The notes below the pieces were generated by a model. The model was not told the DNA's origin. It saw only the letters and a list, made by a program, of their open reading frames with translations, and did no database searches. The translations under genes were made by a program, and so were the position numbers. A stretch of 64,000 bases of DNA from Benincasa hispida (Eukaryota; Streptophyta; Magnoliopsida; Cucurbitales; Cucurbitaceae), in assembly GCF_009727055.1 (NCBI RefSeq), contig NC_052356.1, forward strand, positions 6,051,629 through 6,115,628. The letters are read 5' to 3'. Shown in pieces: positions 55,090 through 64,000 of the stretch (position 1 is the first letter of the stretch; every line of letters begins with the position of its first letter).

Positions 55090-57790
55090 CAATATAATAG
55101 CATCGAAAATGTGATATCTTCCTCTTCTTAATTTGTCATCTTTGGTCTATATAATGAACTTAATCGATGATTTTATAAGTTTTGGGTGTCTAAGAGGTGG
55201 AACAAGGCGTTTAGTATGAATAGATGATAAAATGATCGAAATTGGAGCTCAAATGTGCACCAAGTGAGAAAGAAGGCTGAAAAATTACGAATCTACCACT
55301 TAGAAGCGTCAAGTAAAATGCAGCGGTGCCATCCGCGATGCAGTTTCTGGAGAGCTCGAATTTTGGGATAGTGGGGGAGCGCTGCGATGGTCATTCGCTA
55401 CGGTGTTGTAGAATTGTTTGTGTGCGCAATGCAAGAGTGTCACGATGTGCAAAGACTGTTGCATTTAAAAATGATGTGTCTATTGTGAGCTACACTAGAT
55501 TAAAGATGCAATATCAAAATTGTATGGCTAGTTGTAGTAATCATGCACTAATCACAAGTTTTCTCATTATCAAGCCAAGTATAACAAGATTACGAGTTTC
55601 TTAGGATAACCCAAGGTCGAGCACGAGGATTTTTACTAAGAGTTATAGGTGAATGTGCGTATGCGGCGAAGCATATATTGTCAGAATAACGTCAAGTTCA
55701 TGCGAGTAACTAATTTACATGATCTAAATATCTAAACTAACAGAGACGTCCTTGAGATAGATTATGAGAGTGCTTAAGAGAAACAACAGTCTTAACATTA
55801 AAAAAATATATGGAGAAGGTAGGGTTTAGGAGAGATTGATACCACATCACTAAGCTTATCGTGAGAGTTGTTCTTGGCTCGCAACTTCTGGTTATCACAC
55901 ACCTCTCGGTGCCAAGCCACACTTATCATATTTCTATGATGCATGAATGAGATTGCTATGAGGTTATTTCTATCTCTAGAAATACTTCTTGCTTTGCGTA
56001 ATGAGATCCACAACTACTTTTCTTCTCAGGTAGTTAGTCATAGCTACCTGACTCAATAAGTACTGATAGACAAGCATTTTAATACTCATACATTAAAGAA
56101 ACAGGATAAGTTCCACAGATTTTACTTAGATCATGATATTAATCTTCCCCTTGACCTCATTAGAATTAGTCACTCATGACAACAGATAAAGTAAAAGTGA
56201 AGATAGAGAAGATGATGAAAGTGGGCATGATGATATTAAAATAGAAATAGAGTTGTTAAATACATAAATGAGCAATATCTTAAACAAAATGCAATACAAC
56301 AACTAAAGTGGTAAAGAGATAAGGTGAAGGGCAGTTGTTTGTAATCTCTTGCTTCCGAAAGTTGAATGTCGAGGCTGCTGGTGATATAATGATTGGGTGA
56401 ATGGAGAAGGCCCTTTTAGACTCTTGCTCCAGCGAAGCTTCGATGAAGAATCGGGGTGGAATATGGAGGTGGAATTTTCTATCGTGAAAATCTCAGTCTC
56501 TGGGTCTAACAGTCTATGTTTTCTTCATGGTGTCAAGGCTCTGATAATTGCCAGGATTCCCACTATGATAAGTTGTTATCGTCTGACACGGTAGGTGCAG
56601 ATGTCAGCACATAAATCATATCAACATTTTGGATGCTTATCAGAAGATCGCTAGTACCGACTCAGAGATCCCGAGGCATAGGACCAAGTGTTTATTCATC
56701 GGGTAAGGGTTCTGTGCATGCGACGAAGTCCTGCAATCAACTGCAAAATAAACACTTTGGGACAACATAACTCATGATATATGATCAACGTGTGTTTTTG
56801 AGATACTTCAACGCAAGTTTAATATTTAGCATGAATTCTTAACTAAATTGACACATATTCTTCTTATATATCCTCATTATTCAAAGTAAAAGATTATAAT
56901 AACTTGTATTTCTAAAATTTATCAAAGACCCACCCCTATACACTCTGTGGCAAGGGCGTTGCGGTGTTGTCCCAAGCGCCGTGGCGCTGTGTATCTTCTA
57001 TAAATGAAAAGTTTGCTTGATTTGATGGGGGATCACGACATTTTTCCTCTTCCAGATCTATTTTCTTCTCATCTTCACCGTGAACACTGGTTTTTAGCCA
57101 TTCTAGTCATCTTGGATCTTGATTCTTGTATTTGAAGGATGATTAGAGGCTAAGATAACTCTTCTAGTTTAGGTTTGATAGTTTCTCTTTTCTTAGATTA
57201 TTTGTGAGTCTTGTTCTTCATCAAACGTCGTTTAAACTCTTTTTCTTATGAGTTTTAATATGATTGTACTAATTATGAAGCTATTTATTGTTATAATTGA
57301 CAACCTATGCTTGAATGTTGCTTTTTCATGCTTTAGATTTATCCTTGATTAAGGTAATAAATCAATTAGAAGCAAAGGGTTAGTTTAATTTGCTCTTTGT
57401 GAGTCGACCATCAATGACTATTGTTTTAATCAACCTTGACTTAAAACCTAGATGGTGAAAATTAATTTGTTCATCTAGCTTGATCCCTAAAGTATAATAC
57501 GATTAGACCATTTAGATTAGTATGGTTTCATATAATTTAATTGAGCTAAGGAAATTAGGATGATTGATAAAGATTCTAATCAATTTGGCTAGCTTAAGCA
57601 AACATGTTTGATCTGGAGTTCGATGAGCAATTAATCTAATTGAGAAAACATAACATCAAACCGAGCTAGATCTTTCCATTGTTGAATTTTACAAAATCTT
57701 TCTCTCTTTACCTCCCTTATTCTCATTTAATTTCATGTAAATTTATTTTCAATTTCAAACAACCAACCAACCCCCTACACCCCCCCCGGT
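55090..57790 (+). mobile_element. Gypsy family A LTR (copy 3), interrupted by a family B solo LTR
   Basis: The outer parts (about 55090-55456 and 56925-57790) resemble the other family A LTRs: GCGATGCAGTT and GCGTTGCGGTG phrases, a stretch ending in CTATAAATGAAAAG near 57000 that could be the TATA region, and the late segment with TAGTTTAATTTGCTCTTTG near 57382. The two parts are contiguous apart from the nested LTR. Both outer limits are approximate. A C8 run lies at 57780-57787. Confidence 0.55.
55457..56924 (-). mobile_element. Gypsy family B solo LTR with perfect target duplication
   Basis: AAGAC at 55452-55456 and 56925-56929 flanks a 1,468-bp unit starting TGTTGCATTTAAAAA and ending AAATTTATCA on the plus strand. 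Reversed, it begins TGATAAATTTTAGAAATACA, matching the family B LTR head at 46380. Its other end matches that LTR's tail (TTTTTAAAT...ACA). No internal region is attached, so it is a solo LTR, in the same orientation as the family B element at 43757-46380. Confidence 0.88.
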
Positions 57791-58149
57791 TGGTTAATCT
57801 ACTAAACAAGGCATAGGAATATTATTTGGTTGGGGCCATAGGTCTTAACGACACCCTATCAAAGCTTCACACCAATTGTTATACTAATCTTTTTTTTCCA
57901 CTTTTGGTGCATGACAGACTCTCTCAAGGAATCCAGATTGTTATACTTTGTAGAGATATAACGGGAGGAGAGGAGAATTATAAGAGAGAAAATAGCAAGA
58001 GGTGCAAAAAAATCATATCCGTGTAGAAGACACATCAGAGGAAGAATCTAAAGAAGAAAAGTCTAAGAAGAGACACCACCAATGGCTGAGCAAGAGAAAA
58101 TGTTTAGAGCTTGCTGCTCTTGACACTACGCAGTCACCATTATGCATCA
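57791..58149 (+). mobile_element. Leader between gypsy LTR and gag, no gene seen
   Basis: This should hold the primer-binding site and gag start of copy 3, but I cannot identify a TGGCGCC-type site, so it is diverged or deleted. Short frames here (for example 58002-58120, rich in Glu, Lys and Ser) may be the acidic N-terminus of gag. Confidence 0.4.
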
Positions 58150-59470
58150 CGTACTTCGAGGTGATATGTACGTTTGAATTAAAATATGGGTTGATTCACT
58201 TCTTTCTTTCTTTGACCTTGCAGGTGAGGATCCGCATAAACATCTCAAGAGTTCCACCTTGTGTGTGACGGGATGAGGCCAAATGCAGTGACCCAAGAGA
58301 AAACCAACATAAGGGCATTCCCTTTTTTCGTTGAAAGAAAATGCAAAGGACTGGCTTTATATTCTGTTGTCAGGAAGTATCACATCATAAGAAGAAATGT
58401 AGCAACAGTTCCTGGAAAATTCCTTTCCTGCATCACGAGCTACGAGCATACGGAATGAAATTTACAACATCTTATAATTTGATGGAGAGACACTTCACGA
58501 ATATTGGGAGAGGTTTAAGAGGATTTGTGCGAAATTTCCCCATAATCAGATATCAGACCAGTTGTTGATACAATACTTCTATGAGGGGCTATTGCAAAAT
58601 GACAAGAGCAACATAGATGCTACAACAGGAGGAGCCTTAGTTATCAAAATTCCCACTGAAGCAATGAAGCTCATAGCAACCATGGTAGCTAACTCACAAA
58701 ATTTTGGAACCCACGCTTTTGTGAGTATGAAGTTTGCATATGAAGTAAGAAAACTTAAGAGTCAAATATCTGATCTAGTTATTATGAAATAGATGGTCTG
58801 GGATACAAATAAACCCACTTCGGTATGCCAAGTATTCTTCATGACTGGCCATACATCCAACGCGTGCCCACACATCCAGCAAGGGACAATGCATGAAGTG
58901 AATGCCATTGGAGGATTTCAAAATAGGTAGAGAGACCCCTATAGTCAAACATACAATCTAGGTGGTGTGATCACCCGAACTTCAATTGGGGTAAACAAAA
59001 CGACCAAGCTCAATCGAACAAAGGGACTTCATCAAGTTCAGATATATTAATAGAAGATATTGTTAAGAGTTTAGCTGATAACTCTTTAAAATTTCAACAG
59101 GAAACCAAAATTGCTCTTGACACCTTGGGGACTCAGGTTTCTTAGCTTGTCATTTCGGTAAGCAAGTTGGAGAGGCAGTCAGGAAAGCTTTTTTCCCAAC
59201 CTAAGCCCAATGTGCAGAATATCAGTGCCATTATGATGGTGAGCTGCAATGAAGTCTCCTACACTCTTGCCTCTGAAGCAGTGAATGAGCCAGAAGAGCC
59301 TAAGAAAGATGAAGAAAATGAAGAAATAGTTGTTCGACCGACCAGTAAACGAGGGATACGTTTCAATCTTTTATCGAGCCGTAATTCTTATGTTCACATT
59401 ACCCCCTTCCCTAGCAGGTTGGCTAAAGGAGTTTGTCGCATCCCAAGCTCACCTCTCGAACCCAGAAGGA
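58150..59470 (+). pseudogene. Gypsy gag (family A, copy 3), degenerate but long
   Basis: Across several frames the order is FELKYGLIHF, EDPHKHLKSS-like sequence, a WERFKRICAKFPHNQISDQL block near 58500 and LIQYFYEGLLQNDKSNIDAT, GGALVIKIPTEAMKLIATMV, NSQNFGT (58562-58720). A CCHC-like segment follows (CQVFFMTGHTSNACPHIQ, 58827-58880, with one Cys replaced by Phe). After it are KIALDTLGTQVSQL-like sequence and SKLERQSGKLFSQPKPNVQN. A final open 131-codon stretch starts at 59167 and contains an acidic run EPEEPKKDEENEEIVVRP. Stops and frameshifts occur throughout. No protease or pol follows. Confidence 0.8.
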
Positions 59471-61169
59471 GACATGAGAACGGTAGACACTACCCTTTTG
59501 TGATACCTACAACCCATATAAACCTATTTCGCTCACTAACTAAAAGCCAAGTAAATAAATGACAACTGTTTTGCTTAACTTATTTTATTATAAACAATAT
59601 AATGTTTATATAATGCCCAAACTTAGCTCAACAACTCTAGACTCATAGTTACAGAAGTTTATAACAACAATTTAAATTTGTGCCTCTAGTGTGGTAGACC
59701 TTGACCTTAGCAGCACCTCTCTCTTTCACTACTTGGGGGGAAGGGGAAAACATTTGGAAAACATGAGCTAGAAGCCTAGTGAGTGGAAAAAATTAGTTTT
59801 TTGAGGAAACATATGCAATGCATCCAATCATATAACCACAACAAAGTATGCATGTACTCAGTCTGGTCACTGAGCATATCCTGGCATGATCACATGTATT
59901 AAATAACACTTTTTCCACGAACTCAGGAAATCTATCCCCATCACCAATTATCCCTCCGAATATGCACATGTCGACAATATCCCATTAGTCATACTCAGAT
60001 ATGCTGATAATTCCAGCCAAACGCCCACGAGGTATGCTAACAATTATGCCCAGGTGATGTTCCAGTTCCTATCACATTCACAACATACATGCATCCAATC
60101 CTGCACACAATCAAGTAGTAAAACGTATTTTCTGATTATGCCATAACTTTTAAAATCAAAACCTACAACCAACCCTGTATATATATATTACACACAAATA
60201 TATATACATTCACATCATATATCACAAGCATAATAAGGAAAGGGAAACCACTCACAATCCTTTGGGCTAATTCGTTACGATTTGCACGCCTCCCCTACGT
60301 GCGCTTATCCTTGGTACACTTCAATCGTCTTCCCCTTCGAATCCTAATCTCCAAATTTAATTTCAAGCTCAAATTATTTATTTTTCAGACATTATTTTGA
60401 GACACTTCCTTCTATAAACTTGTTTAGAAATGTCCTATTTGCCTTAAATTTTGAGCTTCAAATTCCAAATAAAGAGTTTAGAAGCTCAAGATTACTCCAC
60501 CTTGCTCGGCTGTCACTTATTTTGTGAGCTCTTCTTGGTATCCTTCAATTTTGATAGCCCTTCTCTTAGAATTTCCTCACAAAAGCCTTCACACAAAAAC
60601 TAAGCTCAATTTCCGACACTTTGGCTTAAGAATCACCTAATTCGCATGAGTATTTTGAGAGAACTTCTCGTTTGAAGTTGGTGTAGAAATCCTTATTCTG
60701 TGAGAAACTTTCCCAATGCCTGGGTGTAATCTCAACGCCCAATCAGCATTTCAACGCCTAGAGGACCTTCCTCAATGCCTGCTAGACTTCCCTCAATGCC
60801 TAATGTTTATCTGCATTCCGTATGAAGGTCTCTTGGGTATTTATAGCCTTCAGAAAACTATCCTCATCATCCTTTAATGCTCCAATGCATGACACTTGTA
60901 TTGCATGAAAATCCTAATTGTTAACTCTATGCAATGTCTAACACTTAACACTTTCCACCTCCTACTTGCATGGATTTGCGTTGTCTTCCCCATATTTTGT
61001 CTAATGCATAGGTCATTCTTGCATGTTCTAATATGCGTCTTATTCTAGTTTAAGCTCAAACTTTACTTGGTTTAGCAACTTGTACCGATGCTAGCTTTAA
61101 TCTGCAAGTTTCCTCAACTCATCGCATACTCTTCTCCTTGGTCACATAGCATCTCTTGAACGCATCCCC
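59471..61169. other. Probable unclassified LTR or leader sequence, no gene seen
   Basis: No coding sequence is supported. Between 60710 and 60800 the phrases CAATGCCT and CAACGCC repeat irregularly, as GC-poor analogues of the GCGTTGC phrases in the gypsy LTRs do. A (TA)n and ATATACA run lies near 60178-60206. TGACAACTG at 59560 could be an LTR edge, but no matching end or target duplication was found. Confidence 0.4.
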
Positions 61170-62925
61170 TGCACCTAATTACACTTAATTTGAGTTTAAA
61201 ACATGCTTTAGAAAAACTATTTCAGCAGACGGTTTGCTGAATACAATACATTTGATGAATCTTCTTCAAAACCAGCTGAGCTCTACGAAAAGATGCTTCA
61301 ATCTTCAAGTAGACCACCATAAAGATCTTTTCTACTATTCTCTTGCAATTATGTGGTGGAAACACTAAATTGAGCTGGTTTTGATAAAATCGAAGAGGGT
61401 TTGCTGAGGGTTTCAAATTATACAGAAATTTTGTAGAAATTTTGAATGCATAACTCATCATTTAGCTTAACACTCTAATTTATAAAGCTTTCAACATGCA
61501 ATCTCAAAGCTTGTATAAAGGCCAGCTCCTTCTTCATGAATTGTGTGGAATTAGATGAATAAGGTTCTTGCACCTTTAGTGGAGATTTCCAACTTTTGGA
61601 AATTTCCCTATTTGTTTTTCAAAATGTATTTTTAAAATTGATTTCTAAAATCAATTTAATAAATAAACTAATTTATTTGTTTATTAATTTTATAAAAATT
61701 AATTCAATTAATTAATTTTAGATAAACTAATTAATTAAACCTTTTAAATCATTTTGTTAATTTAATTTCTAATATTAAATTAATAAAACACCAATTTCAC
61801 TACAATGAATTTAATTTCTTATAATCAATATCTAAATCATAATTTCAACATTAATCAATTCTCCAATTTTGTTTAATTTTGATAAAATTAAACATTTCAA
61901 TTGTATCAAATACAATTAATAAAAACCCTAATTGAATTTGAACATTTCAAATTCTAAACTCTAATTTCAAATCTCATCAAGATTATTCAATTTACTAATC
62001 CAAATTACGTGCTAGTAGAGGGACCTTATGGACCTACAGATCATGAACTCCAACGATTTACAATTAATTGGTTAAACTCTTTAAACTGAATTAATCACTA
62101 TTTGTTAACTACCAAGATATTCCACTATAACTCGATAGTTGCACTCTTCTCAATATAGATATATTTCTGTCCATTTTAACCATAATCGGTAAGTCAATTC
62201 TTCACAGGTCGTTTGTATTTACAATTGGGTCTTTCATGAGAGGGCGGGGCCCCGTTGTTCAAGAAAAGCATTATCGCATAAGAGAACAACCTATTTGCTA
62301 ACTCTAAGTTAGGTAGGAGTGAATTCCATATTGCAAAGCTATGTCCCCAGCTATCTATCCGGTCTTATCCCAAAATGGGAGGCTTATTGAGCAGTGCTGT
62401 TAGACTACTCTCACATATGTAGATTAAAGGATAATCCTGAATAAACAGGAGTTCATAGTTAGCTCAGGATTCAGAGCGAGTTACCATGGGCCATTAAGTT
62501 TGAAATAGTTAGTTTTAACAGTAAACGATTGTTATAAAGAAAAGTGACTATTTCGAGGTTTGGTCTTATGCAAACTCATTGCACAAGATTCCCCTACTCA
62601 CATGTCTCCGCATGAATGATTTTCGGATCATTTTTATCAGTATACAAAATGGGCTGCATCCGATAGTGTCACTAAGATGAGGTACCACATCTCATCTATA
62701 TACTTATAAACCATTTTGGCTACATACTAAAACTTGATCCTTGTTTATGTCGCCACATAAAGTTAAAGTATTCATGTTATAACAATAGATTTGTTTATTG
62801 GATTTTTATAAAAGAATGCAATAATAATAATAATTTATTGAATAAAATGCTCAACAATATTTTAATTAATAAATAGAATATGTTTAACAACATTTATGAA
62901 TTGCAAGTTTAGGACATTCCCAACA
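61170..62925 (-). mobile_element. Copia 3' LTR, minus strand
   Basis: The head at 62925 reads TGTTGGGAATGTCCTAAAC on the minus strand and is preceded, in element orientation, by a purine tract (CCAGGAGGT) and by copia RNase H. This is the expected order RNase H, polypurine tract, 3' LTR. The body has the family phrases GAACTCCAACGATTTAC near 62045 and GGACCTACAGATC. The far end near 61170 is an estimate. Confidence 0.7.
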
Positions 62926-63054
62926 ACCTCCTGGACAAATACTGTAGCGAGACAAACATATAATGTTTACAATATTGTGAAATAAAGAGAGAAAATATAA
63001 TAAACTAGGGCATCAAAAATACCCTTTTGAAATTCTCCCACTTGCCCTAGATTA

Positions 63055-63407
63055 TGATGCTCGTAGTTCTTGTCCAACCAGGTGGTCCTTGAATACTTTA
63101 GCCAAGAGGATCTTCGTAAAAGAATCGACAAGGTTGTCTTCTAAGGCTATCTACGTGACTATCACGTCTCCTTGGTGTACGATCTCTCTGATGAGATGGT
63201 ACTTTTCTTTCGATGTGTTTTCCATGTTTGTGACTCCTTGGTTCCTTAGAGTTAACAACTGCATCGCTGTTGTCACAGTAATGGGCAGGTGCATATTTGT
63301 AACAACTTCCAAATCTGTCAAGAATTGCGCAACCACACTACTTCTTTAGCTGCTTTGCATGCAGCTACATATTCTGCTTCCATCGTGGAGTCAACTATAC
63401 AACTTTG
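63055..63407 (-). pseudogene. Copia RNase H C-terminus, minus strand
   Basis: Reading leftward, STMEAEYVAACKAAKEVVWL is followed by a frameshift, then QFLTDLEVVTNMHLPITV, NQGVTNMENTSKEKYHLIRE and IVHQGDVIVT with a stop. Beyond that comes a degraded LADPFTK region and the junction with the polypurine tract near 62940-63055. It matches the fragment at 32116-32331 closely. The 5' side is joined directly to an LTR interior at 63407/63408, so gag and most of pol are deleted. Confidence 0.85.
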
Positions 63408-64000
63408 TATTTGAACAATTCAAATTAATCCAAAATTGATTCTCATTAAATCCCTGTTGAGCTACAGAGGGGACCTCATGAACCTATAGTTAGAAGCTCC
63501 AATTGTACTTGAATAATTAATTAAACTCCTTTAATTAAATTATTCAACATCTATTAACTGTCGGACACTCTACTAAAGTCTGATAGTTGCACTATTCGCA
63601 CTATAGATATATTTCTGTGTCCATTGAATATAACTAATCAATAGCGCTATGACCCTTCACAAATTATTCGTAAGTACAGCTAGACCAAACTTATCGTTTT
63701 GTCCCTATAGTTACATCTCACTTCTTAAGCACCACCAATCCTTTTAATGAACAATAAATCATAATCCAACTATGACCAAACCCCTTTCGGGCCAGGAGAG
63801 GGTGTTTACTTACCCTGACCTCGGGGAAGGATTGAATTCCGTCTTGTGTAGTTATGTTTCCAGCTCCCCAATCAGAAGAAACTCCAAAATGGTAGGCTTA
63901 TTGAGTCGGTGATCTGGCCACTCTTACCCATACAAATCAAAGGACCATCTTTATAAGCAGGAGTTCACAACTCACTCAGGATTCAGGTCATGTCACCTAT
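63408..64000 (-). mobile_element. Copia LTR, minus strand, partial (continues past right edge)
   Basis: The sequence matches the long copia LTR family at 1500-2140 and 27950-28570, for example GTGTCCATTGAATATAACTA at 63617 and CGTAAGTACAGCTAGACCAA at 63669. Its 3' part is missing, being replaced at 63407 by RNase H. Its head lies beyond the window. Confidence 0.8.

Noticed and set aside
57726..57800. C8 run flanked by AACCAACC and GGTTGGTT as a possible hairpin or regulatory site
   Set aside because: The inverted half-sites are short and the stretch lies in a decayed gypsy LTR/leader. Nothing else supports a function.
59167..59562. 131-codon open frame as a separate gene
   Set aside because: It is the end of the degenerate gypsy gag: the segment after the zinc-knuckle region with the typical SKLERQSGKL and acidic linker, not an independent gene.

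Overview
The window looks like nuclear DNA from a flowering plant. It is AT-rich and has a 14-exon plant gene with GT-AG introns, surrounded by nested Ty1/copia and Ty3/gypsy retrotransposons and an En/Spm-type (CACTA) transposon. The copia polyprotein and its roughly 1.9-2.0 kb LTRs resemble families I associate with cucurbit genomes. That family-level placement is inference, not proof.

Layout. 1-3490: copia debris. It holds a 2.1 kb minus-strand LTR with its primer-binding site, an older LTR fragment, and a plus-strand copia RNase H remnant with its polypurine tract and short 3' LTR. 3491-16155: the only intact cellular gene seen, a MON1 (SAND family) vacuolar fusion protein, on the plus strand. 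Its 14 exons join in frame to 624 codons. MON1 acts with CCZ1 as the exchange factor that switches endosomes from Rab5 to Rab7. Its introns carry small retroposon remnants, one with a perfect 15-bp target duplication. 16156-25266: AT-rich intergenic DNA with small DNA-transposon candidates, simple repeats and one exon-like fragment. 25267-64000: a dense pile of nested retroelements.

The pile is readable in layers. A plus-strand copia element begins with an LTR at 33281-40857, which was interrupted by a 5.7 kb CACTA element (33925-39589). That element's transposase gene was in turn interrupted by a 1.3 kb solo LTR (36764-38070). The copia internal region (gag, protease, integrase, reverse transcriptase, RNase H) is broken by a minus-strand gypsy insertion (43757-46380, 5-bp duplication TTTAC) and by a copia solo LTR (48206-50209, duplication TTAAA). 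It then runs out at a gypsy element near 50421. Beyond it lie gypsy gag/protease remnants, a permuted mosaic of copia LTR pieces, another solo LTR (55457-56924, duplication AAGAC), and deletion-derivative copia pieces to the right edge. No transposon reading frame seen here is intact.

The most consequential odd feature is not biological. At 44126-44163 two inverted 19-bp Tn5 mosaic ends abut exactly, which is the junction of a Nextera mate-pair library. They sit between two copies of the same flanking sequence, so the surrounding gypsy element is probably misassembled. I did not find a credible undescribed biological system. The best biological leads are the palindromic subterminal repeats of the CACTA element, the nested insertion chronology, and a motif array in the LTR at the left end.
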